Shown here piece after piece: positions 37,014-45,525 of a DNA stretch of 64,000 nucleotides (positions within the stretch are counted from its first letter, which is position 1; every line of letters starts with the position of its first letter). This DNA is from Planctomycetota bacterium (GTDB taxonomy: Bacteria; Planctomycetota; Planctomycetia; Planctomycetales; Planctomycetaceae): contig JAEZFD010000059.1 in NCBI GenBank assembly GCA_023417655.1, positions 94,347-158,346 on the forward strand, read 5' to 3'. A program made the position numbers and the translations under genes. The notes beneath the pieces are model-generated. The model saw nothing but the letters and a program-made list of their open reading frames with translations, ran no database searches and had not been told where the DNA came from.

Positions 37014-38843
37014 TTAGACGACTTTGACCTCTCCGATATCGGGAATCGATGAGATCAGTTTCTGGGTGTATTCATGTCGAGGATGGGCATAGATCGCATC
37101 GCTGGGACCGAATTCCACGATCTTGCCTTCGTTCATCACGGCCATCATGTCAGACATGTACTTCACGACGCTGAGGTCGTGACTGATGAAAATGTAGGTG
37201 AGATTCCGCTGCTCCTGCAGGTTCTTCAACAGATTCAGCACCTGAGCCTGAACGGAGACGTCGAGAGCCGAGACCGATTCGTCGCAGATCAGGAACTGCG
37301 GTTCGACTGCGAGGGCACGGGCGATCGAGATGCGCTGCCGTTGTCCTCCGGAAAACTCATGGGGGTAGCGGCGCAGATGCAATGTTTCCAGTCCGACCTC
37401 CTGTAACAGGGCGGCCGCCCGATCACGACGGTCTCGGGAAGAGGAACCGAGATGATGGATTTGCATCGCCTCTGTGAGCATCGTTTCCACTGTCATTCGC
37501 GGGTTCAACGAGCTGTATGGATCCTGAAAAATGATCTGCATGCGTCGCCGGTACTGCATCAGATCTTCCCCTCGATAGGAGCTGATATCGACTCCATCGA
37601 AGGCGATGCGTCCAGATGTGACAGGCATTAATTTCACAATGGCCCGGCCGGTCGTCGTTTTACCGCATCCCGACTCACCGACGAGGCCGAGTGTCTGCCC
37701 TCGGTAGACCTTCAGGTCAATGCCGTTGACGGCTTTCACAAACCCCACCGTTTTACGCAGCAGCCCTTTTCGAATCGGGAAGAATACCTTGAGGTCATCA
37801 ATGCTGAGGAGGGGGCGTTGTCCTTCAGGGACAACCTTGAATTTCATCCGCGTCTCGAGTTCCTCTGCCGGATGTCCCATCTTTTTCAACTCGGATCGGG
37901 GATGCAGCAGGCGATCCCGTCCGGTGGATTCGAGCACAGTCAGGCGTTCCGGAGTCATCTCGCGTTCGATGATTTGCAGCGAACCGTCCTGATCCTTCAT
38001 CGTGGTCATGAAGTCGTTGACGGTCGGAAGCCGGCGATATGTTGTGTTCAGCCGGGGCCGACAGGCGAGCAATCCCTTCGTGTAAGGATGCTGTGGCGAC
38101 TTGAAAATTTGCTCAGCGGGTCCTTGTTCGACCAGTTTGCCGCGAAACATGACCGCCACTCGGTCTGCGATTTCAGCGATCACTCCCAGGTCGTGAGTGA
38201 TGAACAACATCGACATGCCCCGTTCGTTCTTCAAACGCTGCAGCAACTGCAGAATCTGCTTCTGAATCGTGACATCGAGCGCTGTCGTCGGTTCATCGGC
38301 AATCAGGAGCTTCGGATTGCATGAGAGCGCCAATGCGATCATGACCCGCTGCTTCTGACCTCCTGACATCTCGTGCGGAAAACTGTCAAAGCGCCGTTCC
38401 GGTTCCGGGATTCCGACTTCTTTAAAGAGCGCAATCGTCCTCGCTTTTGCTTCCTGCTTGCCGACCTTCTCATGCAGTCGGATCGCTTCTGCGACTTGGC
38501 GACCGACACGGAAGACGGGATTCAAGCTCGTTCCCGGCTCCTGAAAGATCATGCTGATTTCCCGGCCGCGAATGGAGCGCATCTGCGGTTCCGGAAGCTT
38601 GACGAGGTCACGTCCGAGATAGCTGATGGACCCATGGGACAGACGCGAAGAGACGGCAGGGAGCAGTCGCATAATGGAAAGCGAGGTGACTGACTTTCCA
38701 GAGCCCGACTCTCCGACCAGACCAACGGTCTCGCCTGCGCCAATATCGAGAGAAAGCTGATCGACCGCTTTGACGAGAGCAGTGCCCGACCCGAATTCGG
38801 TCGTCAGTTCCTTGATCTGCAGCAGTGGCGATTGCGTGGCCAT
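37014..38843 (-). CDS. Peptide/nickel ABC transporter ATPase, two fused nucleotide-binding domains
   Basis: A 609-residue protein that joins two ABC ATPases of the oligopeptide/dipeptide (Opp/Dpp/GsiA) family. Domain 1 has Walker A GLVGESGSGKSVTSLS, signature MSGGQKQRVMIA and Walker B LLIADEPTTALDVTI; domain 2 has GLVGESGCGKTTTGRA, FSGGQRQRISIA and LICDESVSALDVSV. Each is followed by the peptide-specific C-terminal oligopeptide motif (HPYTKGLLACRPRL and HPRHEYTQKLISSIP). The fusion corresponds to separate DppD and DppF in other bacteria. No permease or binding protein genes are adjacent. The ATG at 38843 is the start. Confidence 0.94.
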   Translation of the reverse strand: MATQSPLLQIKELTTEFGSGTALVKAVDQLSLDIGAGETVGLVGESGSGKSVTSLSIMRLLPAVSSRLSHGSISYLGRDLVKLPEPQMRSIRGREISMIFQEPGTSLNPVFRVGRQVAEAIRLHEKVGKQEAKARTIALFKEVGIPEPERRFDSFPHEMSGGQKQRVMIALALSCNPKLLIADEPTTALDVTIQKQILQLLQRLKNERGMSMLFITHDLGVIAEIADRVAVMFRGKLVEQGPAEQIFKSPQHPYTKGLLACRPRLNTTYRRLPTVNDFMTTMKDQDGSLQIIEREMTPERLTVLESTGRDRLLHPRSELKKMGHPAEELETRMKFKVVPEGQRPLLSIDDLKVFFPIRKGLLRKTVGFVKAVNGIDLKVYRGQTLGLVGESGCGKTTTGRAIVKLMPVTSGRIAFDGVDISSYRGEDLMQYRRRMQIIFQDPYSSLNPRMTVETMLTEAMQIHHLGSSSRDRRDRAAALLQEVGLETLHLRRYPHEFSGGQRQRISIARALAVEPQFLICDESVSALDVSVQAQVLNLLKNLQEQRNLTYIFISHDLSVVKYMSDMMAVMNEGKIVEFGPSDAIYAHPRHEYTQKLISSIPDIGEVKVV

Positions 38844-39069
38844 ATTTCGTCCCGACAGAGATGCGAATCCGGCGCAGGAACCGATTTTGACCGTTCAGCC
38901 CGATGCGCCTTCCTGAGAACATTCGTGACTGACGGGCGTCGCTGTCAACCACAGTCCCTTTTGAACAGAGGAACTGTGATTTCACTCGCCCAATTTCGCC
39001 AGCCGGTGAATTTTAGAAAGGTCAGCGGATCGGGCGAAGAGGAAAGATGGCCGCCTCGAGCACCTTTGA

Positions 39070-39498
39070 TCAGGAAGAGGAGTTTGTACGCTCTTCGGTG
39101 ATTTGCCGAAATTTCTCAAGCGTTTCAGGGCTGACGTGATGTTCAATGCCTTCCGCGTCGATCGCCGCGGTCTTTTCCGAGACTCCTAATGCGACCAGAA
39201 AGCGGAAGACGAGATCATGTCGGCGCTGAGATTCTTCTGCGAGCTTCGCCCCCTTCAGGGTGAGTTCAATCGGGCGGTACGGTTCGCTGTCGAGGAAACC
39301 GGCCTTTTTGAGACGCCCGACGATCCGCGTCACTGTCACATGGCTGACGTCGAACCGTGCGGCCAAGTCAACGACGCGGCAGACTCCATGCTGACGGGTG
39401 ATTTCGGCCACCGCTTCGACATAGTCTTCGGCCGTCTCTGTCGCGTGGTCCTGTCGGGTCCGACGATGCCGGGCAGAAATGCGTCGACTGTTGTTCAT
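39070..39498 (-). CDS. mntR: Manganese-responsive regulator MntR (DtxR family)
   Basis: A 142-residue DtxR-family regulator. The helix-turn-helix is in RVVDLAARFDVSHVTVTRIV, and the metal-binding domain follows with ELTLKGAKLAEESQRRHDL and AEGIEHHVSPETLEKF, the pattern of proteobacterial MntR. Manganese binding makes it repress uptake genes. The start ATG at 39498 overlaps the stop of hpt by four bases, an ATGA coupling that is unusual for MntR. No mntH or other manganese transporter is adjacent. Confidence 0.92.
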   Translation of the reverse strand: MNNSRRISARHRRTRQDHATETAEDYVEAVAEITRQHGVCRVVDLAARFDVSHVTVTRIVGRLKKAGFLDSEPYRPIELTLKGAKLAEESQRRHDLVFRFLVALGVSEKTAAIDAEGIEHHVSPETLEKFRQITEERTNSSS

Positions 39499-40061
39499 GA
39501 ATCTGCGGGGCGAGGCTGCTCGAGAACACCGAGAAATGGGAGATGACGGTAGTGGTGATTATAGTCCAGCCCGTACCCGACCACGAACTCATCCGGGATC
39601 TCAAAACAGAAATAATCCGGGACGGAATCGACTTCCCGCCGTGCAGTCTTCCAGAGCAGAACAGCCGTCGTCACAGAACGGGGCTGCAGCTCCAGCAACT
39701 GGTCCCGGACCGTTGCCAGTGTTCGTCCAGTATCGAAGATGTCGTCGACCAGCAGAATGTCGCGACCGCGAATTTCTGGCAACAGGTTCAGATCGACATG
39801 CAGTGTCCCGGGGGAAGTCGCTGTCCCCCGGTAACTGCTCGCCTGAACAAATCCCAACTGGTGGGGTGCCGAGATCTGCCGGATCAGGTCCGTCACCAGC
39901 ACAATGCTCCCGGTGAGGATTCCAAGAACCGTCAGATCTTTTCCTTCAAAGCGTTCTGTCAGTTGCTCGCCGAGATGACGCACTGCGTCCGAAATGACTT
40001 CGGCCGGGATGAGGACCCGGATCTGCGGTTCCGCCGACTGTTCGACTGACATGCGAGACAC
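39495..40061 (-). CDS. hpt: Hypoxanthine phosphoribosyltransferase
   Basis: Salvages hypoxanthine (and often guanine) with PRPP to IMP or GMP. The 188-residue product has LGILTGSIVLVTDLIRQI, FVQASSYRGTATSPG and the PRPP-binding motif ILLVDDIFDTGRTLATV, followed by the base-contacting C-terminal FVVGYGLDYNHHYRHLPF. It is longer by a few residues at the N-terminus than most, which could mean a downstream start. It is coupled to mntR through the overlapping stop and start. Confidence 0.95.
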   Translation of the reverse strand: MSRMSVEQSAEPQIRVLIPAEVISDAVRHLGEQLTERFEGKDLTVLGILTGSIVLVTDLIRQISAPHQLGFVQASSYRGTATSPGTLHVDLNLLPEIRGRDILLVDDIFDTGRTLATVRDQLLELQPRSVTTAVLLWKTARREVDSVPDYFCFEIPDEFVVGYGLDYNHHYRHLPFLGVLEQPRPADS

Positions 40062-40115
40062 CCTTCTGAGCGATCATGACTTTGACTGCGACTGCGTGAT
40101 CGCCGCATCATTGCA

Positions 40116-41132
40116 TCACGACATCGTCATGCCCAGAGCGGTTGCCACTTTCCGGGACTGCTCCATGGCGAACTCGAAGGCTTCGGGTGAAAGTGACTGG
40201 GCACCGTCGCTCATCGCCTTCTTGGGATCCGGATGGACTTCGATGATCAGGCCGTCGGCACCTGCTGCGACCGATGCGGCACACATTGGTGGGACCAGCG
40301 AAGCAATGCCAGTGCCATGGCTCGGGTCGACCACAATCGGCAAGTGAGTCCGTTCGCGGAGGTAAGGAACTGTTGCCAGTGGCAGCGTGAAGCGTGTATG
40401 CGTTTCGAAGGTGCGGATGCCCCGTTCACACAGGATGACGTCCTGATTTCCCTGGTCGAGAATGTACTCGGCGGCGAGCAGGAACTCTTCGATCGTCGCG
40501 CTAGGGCCACGCTTGAGCAGGACGGGCTTGCGGACTTCGCCCACTGCCTGCAGCAGATGGTAGTTCTGCATGTTTCGGGCACCGATCTGGAGAATATCGG
40601 CATACTTAGCGACCAGTTCCACGTGATGAGGCGTCATGACTTCCGTCACGACTGCGAGGCCGGTCTCTTCACGGGCGGCAGCGAGCAACTTCAGACCTTC
40701 TTCTTTCATCCCTTGAAACGCGTAGGGACTGGTGCGAGGCTTGAACGCTCCGCCGCGGAGTGCCTTCGCCCCGGCCGCTTTCACCTTGCGGGCGGAATCG
40801 AGAATCTGTTCTTCACTTTCGACTGAACAGGGGCCAGCGATCACACCGACGTTCCCGCCTCCGAGAACGAGATCAAGCACCCGAATGACGGTCGGTTCCG
40901 GTTTCGTTTCGCGACTCGCAACCTTGTAAGGAGCGAGAATCGGAACAACCTTCTCGACCTCGTCGAAGGACTCCAGCGTTTCACGCTCCTGATTCCGCTT
41001 ATCGCCAACAGCCGCGATAACAGTCCGCTCCGTTCCGTAGATGACATGGGCCTTCAGTCCCATGCCTTCGACTTGCGTCGCAATTCGTTTAATGGCCTCT
41101 TCTGAGACCCCGCGTTTCATAACTACGATCAT
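40116..41132 (-). CDS. aroF: 3-deoxy-7-phosphoheptulonate synthase (DAHP synthase, type I beta)
   Basis: Condenses phosphoenolpyruvate and erythrose 4-phosphate in the first step of the shikimate pathway. The ATG at 41132 has GGAAGAG just upstream and gives 338 residues; the ORF extends to 41231. The N-terminal ferredoxin-like domain (MIVVMKRGVSEEAIKRIA) is the regulatory fold of the beta class. The barrel has GPCSVESEEQI, LRGGAFKPRTSPYAFQG, DILQIGARNMQNYHLLQ and PIVVDPSHGTGIASLV. All metal and substrate motifs are present. It is expressed leftward, alone or with upstream genes. Confidence 0.95.
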   Translation of the reverse strand: MIVVMKRGVSEEAIKRIATQVEGMGLKAHVIYGTERTVIAAVGDKRNQERETLESFDEVEKVVPILAPYKVASRETKPEPTVIRVLDLVLGGGNVGVIAGPCSVESEEQILDSARKVKAAGAKALRGGAFKPRTSPYAFQGMKEEGLKLLAAAREETGLAVVTEVMTPHHVELVAKYADILQIGARNMQNYHLLQAVGEVRKPVLLKRGPSATIEEFLLAAEYILDQGNQDVILCERGIRTFETHTRFTLPLATVPYLRERTHLPIVVDPSHGTGIASLVPPMCAASVAAGADGLIIEVHPDPKKAMSDGAQSLSPEAFEFAMEQSRKVATALGMTMS

Positions 41133-41323
41133 CTGTCTCTTCCCGGTCAGTTCAGTCTGAAAACCATCGTTCCGCATGGATGCGGTTGGCGTCATTAAAT
41201 GGAATGGCGTGCTGCCCCAATCCCCGTTCATCGCGATTCCGCTATTCGCAGGGATTCAATGGCGAAATGTGCAGCAGTGTGTGAATGTGAATTCCGCAGG
41301 AAACAAGCTCTGGAAACGAAAAA

Positions 41324-41353
41324 CGGCCTTGAAACCACAGGGTTTCAAGGCCG
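41324..41353 (-). terminator. Rho-independent terminator, leftward
   Basis: A perfect 13-bp stem (41324-41336 with 41341-41353, core CGGCCTTGAAACC) with a 4-base loop is followed on the minus strand by TTTTTCGTTT. It lies 33 bases beyond the stop of the small gene at 41386-41499 and is the terminator of that unit. Confidence 0.9.
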
Positions 41354-41385
41354 GATCGGATCACATTAAATTCAAATGGACTCCG

Positions 41386-41499
41386 CTACCGTGCCCGGAA
41401 ACCCGGGTTGGTAAAATAGAATCCAAACCAATAACCACCGACCGCGAACTGCGAAGGCAGATCGGCGTACAGGTCGGAATTAAGGGTGTTGCGATTCAC
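41386..41499 (-). CDS. Candidate 37-residue small protein with its own promoter and terminator
   Basis: A GTG-initiated ORF too short for normal gene calls. AGGA lies 8 bases before the GTG at 41499. The product MNRNTLNSDLYADL continues with an aromatic/Gly cluster (FAVGGYWFGFYFTNPGF) and ends in RAR at a TAG. A good promoter lies upstream (TTGACC, 17 bases, TAGCAT) and a strong terminator downstream, so the unit looks complete. No family is recognised; the aromatic cluster might associate with the membrane. It sits between the terminase cassette and DAHP synthase. Confidence 0.55.
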   Translation of the reverse strand: MNRNTLNSDLYADLPSQFAVGGYWFGFYFTNPGFRAR

Positions 41500-41526
41500 G
41501 TGCGAAGTCCTGTTATCAATGAGATG

Positions 41527-41555
41527 ATGCTAGATCGGCAACGCTCCAAGGTCAA
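41527..41555 (-). promoter_or_regulatory. Promoter of the 37-residue gene
   Basis: On the minus strand, TTGACC (555 to 550) and TAGCAT (532 to 527) are separated by exactly 17 bases, followed about 30 bases later by the GTG start with its AGGA site. Sequence match only. Confidence 0.55.
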
Positions 41556-41643
41556 GAGTTGAAATTCTTCCGCGCGATTGGAATTTTCAAAGGAGTTCTT
41601 TCCGCGAACGTCACTGATGCCTGTAAGTCGCCCCGGTCGGGCC

Positions 41644-43137
41644 CTACAAATTGAATTCTCCGAATTGCAGTGACGGGGTGAGATGAAGGAAATCATTGGC
41701 AGGGTTTTCATTCAGCGCAAGGCAAGCGACGCCGAGTGCGAAGGCCCGATCGTCGTGATGGAGACCATCCTGCCGGTGATCAATCCGCACGCGACCACTG
41801 GCCGACTGCCGGAGAATGAGCGAAGCGAGTTCGGTTTCCAGATCATCACGATGCATGCCGGGAACTGTTCCGCAGCCCTCATACCAGCGCAGCCGCTGAT
41901 GCAGAATCAGCTGACGCAGTGTGATCGCGAGACGGTGATTGCCCTCTCCGCCTGAGAAGGAAAACCGCTGAATCGGGAAGCAACCTTCGAGCCGCTGAAT
42001 AGTTCCGATCAGCTGATACTCATCGACCACGAAGCGGATGCGTGGGAATCGGGTCGCGACCTCCTGAATCCACTTCTCAACCCAGCTGACTTGCGTCGGC
42101 TCATTGGGAGTCGGCTTTGCGACGTCCATGCGGTCGATGAAGATCACTTCACCTTCCCGATGACAGACGCACCCGACGGTGAAGTCATGCTTCTCGGCAT
42201 AGTCGATTGCGGCGACATAGTTGATCGCAGGTTCTCCCTGAGATCGTGGAGAGAGCGTCGCGTCCCGGCAGGCTTCGACTTCCGGCAGTGACAGGAAGTT
42301 TCCTTCTGCATGCTGCCATTTATTGAGCCAGAGTCGTTCGTAGACCGGTTGCGGTAGCAGCTTCTTCTGTTCGTCCAGTGACTCGGCCGTGATCCATGGA
42401 GCATGTGGACCATCAAGTGACGAGAAGTACCAGCGTGGGTCGAGTCGCGCACTCTCGCGAACGTCCCACTGCCAGCCCCGTCCGATTCCGGCATTCGTCA
42501 GAATCGTCAGAACGCAAGTGGGCTTCTTCGCTGCGGAAGAAATGAGTGAGTACCAGAGGTCTGGTTTCGGCCAGTGACTGAGCTCGTCACAGACCACGAA
42601 ATCAGGGAGCGCGCCGAAGGAGCTTTTCACGTCCGACGAAATGAACTCGATGCGGCTGCCGGTTTCGCGGTTACGGACGAGGTGCTCAAGGAACTGCAGC
42701 GAGTTGAGGAGGTCAGGGTTGGCACTCGCCAGACGGCGGAGGGAGTCGTGAAGAAAGATCGCCTGATCCCGATCGGCCGCTGCGGCAAGTCCGTTCACCG
42801 GATGCCGCGCTGCGAGGAGAATCCAGGCAACCTGCACGGCCATGTCTGAGGTTTTGGAGTGTCCTCGTGGACGTTCGAGATAGGCCCGGCGAATGAGCGG
42901 AACTTTGCTGGTCAGTGTTCCGGCGAGATCCTGCCAGGCAGAGTCGAGCGCCGCGAGGTCATTTTGCTGCCATGACTGCAGCACTTCAGATAACAATCGG
43001 TCAGGATCATTCGGAAGCCGCAAAAGTTCCCGGAACAAGTCCGGTCTGAGTCGTGCTTGCTGATTAAGAATTCTGCGATGGGAGTCGAGCAAGGAGCGCA
43101 GGAGCTGCCTGTCTGAATTGGGCAATGAGTTCTTCAT
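41644..43137 (-). CDS. Phage-type terminase large subunit (ATPase plus nuclease)
   Basis: A 497-residue terminase-like protein, the DNA-packaging motor and headful nuclease of tailed phages. The ATPase half has a Walker A-like PRGHSKTSD (residues 90-98) and Walker B DFVVCDELSHW (179-189). The nuclease half keeps acidic positions: AAIDYAEKHD (309-318), VVDEYQ (370-375) and HHDDRA (460-465). All catalytic blocks look intact, so it is not an obvious pseudogene. No portal, protease, capsid or tail genes are in the window. It is the last gene of a compact leftward cassette. The biochemical role outside phage packaging is unknown. Confidence 0.85.
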   Translation of the reverse strand: MKNSLPNSDRQLLRSLLDSHRRILNQQARLRPDLFRELLRLPNDPDRLLSEVLQSWQQNDLAALDSAWQDLAGTLTSKVPLIRRAYLERPRGHSKTSDMAVQVAWILLAARHPVNGLAAAADRDQAIFLHDSLRRLASANPDLLNSLQFLEHLVRNRETGSRIEFISSDVKSSFGALPDFVVCDELSHWPKPDLWYSLISSAAKKPTCVLTILTNAGIGRGWQWDVRESARLDPRWYFSSLDGPHAPWITAESLDEQKKLLPQPVYERLWLNKWQHAEGNFLSLPEVEACRDATLSPRSQGEPAINYVAAIDYAEKHDFTVGCVCHREGEVIFIDRMDVAKPTPNEPTQVSWVEKWIQEVATRFPRIRFVVDEYQLIGTIQRLEGCFPIQRFSFSGGEGNHRLAITLRQLILHQRLRWYEGCGTVPGMHRDDLETELASLILRQSASGRVRIDHRQDGLHHDDRAFALGVACLALNENPANDFLHLTPSLQFGEFNL

Positions 43138-43648
43138 CCGTGAGTTCCTCCTGAGGGGGGAGAGCGCTGTGGTTCTCGTCCGGCCACTCCGGTGGCGGGC
43201 GATTCTTCAAGTAGAAAGTCTGGGCGGAAACACTCCCTTCCATCGCCGAGCGATATAGCGCAGCGGCAACGTTCTGACTGAGTAATGCATTGACGCGTTC
43301 GAGCAGCGAGCGAAAGGGATCACAGTTCTCGATGGTGTCGGCGACAGCAACGAGATTGAGCCCCAACTGCTGGCAGGCCGCCGCGGGAGACGCCCCCTTC
43401 GACAGCAGAAGCAAATAGGCTTCCTGCTCACTGTCAGACAACAGGGTTCCTTGAGGCGACGACAGGAACAGTCGCGAGGCTGGACGCTCAGTGAGACTCG
43501 GTGTTTCCGGTTTCAGGTTGCCTGATGCTGGCGTTGTCGCTGAGGTGTCTTCCCGCCTGGGCGCGGTTGTCGAAGAGGTAATAGACGGGACTTGAGAAGC
43601 GACTTTTTTCGAACGTTTCTGTGGTGAGGAGGAGCTTTTTTTTGCCAT
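43064..43648 (-). CDS. Small-terminase-like helix-turn-helix protein
   Basis: A 194-residue protein just upstream of the terminase large subunit. The central part (AYLLLLSKGASPAAACQQLG, then ALLSQNVAAALYRSAMEGSV) resembles the DNA-binding region of phage small terminase subunits, which recognise pac or cos sites. The N-terminal 70 residues are low-complexity and basic. From the ATG 43648 it overlaps the preceding GNAT gene by 161 bases, mostly in the low-complexity part, so a later start is possible. It overlaps the terminase gene by 74 bases. Confidence 0.68.
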   Translation of the reverse strand: MAKKSSSSPQKRSKKVASQVPSITSSTTAPRREDTSATTPASGNLKPETPSLTERPASRLFLSSPQGTLLSDSEQEAYLLLLSKGASPAAACQQLGLNLVAVADTIENCDPFRSLLERVNALLSQNVAAALYRSAMEGSVSAQTFYLKNRPPPEWPDENHSALPPQEELTDEELIAQFRQAAPALLARLPSQNS

Positions 43649-44036
43649 GCGACGGCTTCCGGCTGTAAAGGGCTGAATGAGACTGAATCGAGCGATGCTG
43701 AACCTGGCTTGCTCCAAGTTTCTGGAAGCCTGCCCGCTCGAAGACAGGGTTTGCATGTCCCATCTGGGTCAGGGTCTCGATCCACGGAGCAGGGCAAAGT
43801 TCACAACAGCGGCGTATGAACGCATGACCGATACCGGCCCCTCGATAGGTCGGGTGCAGCACCACACGTGACAATGTCACCAACTGCCGATTCATTGTCC
43901 GCAGGGTCGTTCTGTTCCAGCGGCCGCTGTGTCCAAAGAACCGGTTTCTCTGCGACAGGGTCTTCGGCGGAGCGATGAAGACGCTGATGCCGATCGGTTC
44001 ATCTCCATGCCAGAGCAGATAAGCATGTCGAATCAA
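43488..44036 (-). CDS. GNAT-family N-acetyltransferase
   Basis: A 182-residue GNAT protein. The acetyl-CoA binding signature is in LSRVVLHPTYRGAGIGHAFI (Q/RxxGxG/A as YRGAGIG), and the domain closes with HANPVFERAGFQKLG. The C-terminal part (SSPVYYLFDN) continues past the usual end into sequence that also encodes the start of the next gene in another frame. Its ATG overlaps the stop of the ABC ATPase gene by four bases, so the two are translationally coupled. The acetyl acceptor is unknown. Confidence 0.82.
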   Translation of the reverse strand: MIRHAYLLWHGDEPIGISVFIAPPKTLSQRNRFFGHSGRWNRTTLRTMNRQLVTLSRVVLHPTYRGAGIGHAFIRRCCELCPAPWIETLTQMGHANPVFERAGFQKLGASQVQHRSIQSHSALYSRKPSHGKKKLLLTTETFEKSRFSSPVYYLFDNRAQAGRHLSDNASIRQPETGNTESH

Positions 44037-44824
44037 CCCGATGTGGTGGCTGCGATAATGCCACCGAGCGAAGTACGTCCAGTCGGCCTTGGACGCAGGG
44101 GAGATCCAGCATTCGTCGAGGAGGGACGTTTTTTTTTAAGGTCGGATGCGGAATCTGCTCCAGTGAAGTCTCCCGCCTCCTCCACACCGTTTCGGGTGAC
44201 CGTTCCGTCCAGTTCGCAATGCAGATGATGATCAGCGGCGACATCCCTGATGATCGACTCATGCGTCGTCGCCAGGAGAAAGCCAGTGCCGGATTTCTTC
44301 GAGAGTCGGCGGAGGTTGGCTGAGATGACACGCGCCACCCGTCGATCAAGGGCCGCTGTGAATTCGTCCGCGAGAATCCAGTCAGGCTGTTGAGCGATTG
44401 CATAGGCGAGTGCGAATCGGAAACGCTGTCCGTCTGAGAGTTCCTGCGGTGTTCGCAACAGCAGTTGGGCTTCTCCCAGTCCGCACATCGCCAGCAGGGC
44501 CAGTGCGTCATCTGGTTCGCCGGGAATCTGATCAACCAGGCACCCTGATCCAAACTCCAGTTCCAGCAGCGAAACCACCTTTTCACCACTTGCGGACAGC
44601 TCGCGGGCCGCCGCACGAAGGAGCGATGACTTTCCCGACCCACTTTCGCCCGTGAAGAGAACAATCTCTCCCCGTCTGAGCTTGAGCGGGAGTTCATGGG
44701 CGATGATGTGTTCGCCCTGTTCAAAGCCAATCCCAAACTGGTCCATGATGACTGATGAGCGGGTCGTCGGCGTCTTGGGAAGGAACTGATACGCCACTGA
44801 AAGTTCCAAAGTCATCTGTGACAT
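44033..44824 (-). CDS. ABC-type ATPase, non-transporter, terminase-associated
   Basis: A 263-residue soluble ABC ATPase: Walker A FTGESGSGKSSLLR (58-71), a signature variant LSDGQRFRFALA (129-140), Walker B WILADEF (149-155) and a switch histidine in LATTHESI. No permease is nearby, and it sits between a ParB-like gene and a GNAT gene, so it is more likely a DNA- or assembly-linked ABC ATPase than a transporter. The start at ATG 44824 (or 44815) is after the end of the ParB-like gene; the frame opens upstream at 44986. Confidence 0.78.
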   Translation of the reverse strand: MSQMTLELSVAYQFLPKTPTTRSSVIMDQFGIGFEQGEHIIAHELPLKLRRGEIVLFTGESGSGKSSLLRAAARELSASGEKVVSLLELEFGSGCLVDQIPGEPDDALALLAMCGLGEAQLLLRTPQELSDGQRFRFALAYAIAQQPDWILADEFTAALDRRVARVISANLRRLSKKSGTGFLLATTHESIIRDVAADHHLHCELDGTVTRNGVEEAGDFTGADSASDLKKKRPSSTNAGSPLRPRPTGRTSLGGIIAATTSG

Positions 44825-44879
44825 CACGCGTGATCCGGTCTGCTGCGAGGAGGGAGAGTTGAACGACGTGAGAGTAACG

Positions 44880-45461
44880 TCAGGCCGTCGATCCCTGACG
44901 CAGATGAAGGCGGACACCTTCACAGTGCGCGAGAAGGTCGTCGAGTCGTCGTTGGACTTCGTCCCAGGCTGCGCCCGGGACTTCAAGTGTTACCTGTCGC
45001 AGCTCTGACTGACTCGAATGGTCAGGTTCGAGTGGCAGTGGGGTGTCGTCAGGGATCAGCAACAGATCCTTCAACTGTTGAGCGTCGAAGCCGGTGAGAG
45101 TGGCATCGAAGTCAGGCAACTCCTGAAGTTCTGTCACCAGATCGATGAGGCGATCAGGGTCCCAGTCACTCCCGACGGAGGCGTTGTTCAGCGTGACATT
45201 CAGAGCCTTTTCTCGTTCAAGCGGGAGATCGACGACAACGCAGTCGACCGACTGGGCACCATGATGCTTCAGAACCGCGAGTCGTTGATGACCGGAGACA
45301 ACGTGACCAGTCCGCTGATTCCAGACAATTGGCTGCACGAGTTCAAACTCAGCCAGCGAGCGTTCGAGTTTGTTCCAGGCAGCATCGCCGGGCTTGAGTG
45401 TCAGACGCGGGTTGTAGGGAGCGGGTCGGAGTTGATCGACCGGCAGGGACTTCACTTGCAT
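44880..45461 (-). CDS. ParB/Srx-like nuclease-domain protein
   Basis: A 193-residue protein with the N-terminal ParB domain: VDQLRPAPYNPRLTL, LAEFELVQPIVWNQ, GHVVSGHQRLAVLK. This fold binds CTP or acts as a phosphotransferase/nuclease; the GHQRL motif (GxxRxxA-like box) is clear. The helix-turn-helix and C-terminal dimer domain of chromosomal ParB are missing. AGGA lies 8 bases before the ATG at 45461. In phage-like clusters such proteins occur next to terminases and methylases. Function here inferred from context only. Confidence 0.82.
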   Translation of the reverse strand: MQVKSLPVDQLRPAPYNPRLTLKPGDAAWNKLERSLAEFELVQPIVWNQRTGHVVSGHQRLAVLKHHGAQSVDCVVVDLPLEREKALNVTLNNASVGSDWDPDRLIDLVTELQELPDFDATLTGFDAQQLKDLLLIPDDTPLPLEPDHSSQSELRQVTLEVPGAAWDEVQRRLDDLLAHCEGVRLHLRQGSTA

Positions 45462-45525
45462 CGAGTGATTCCTGAAGGAAAGGATCTGCTGGAGAGGGGA
45501 TGTGCGACGGGAGGTTTGCGGCGGC

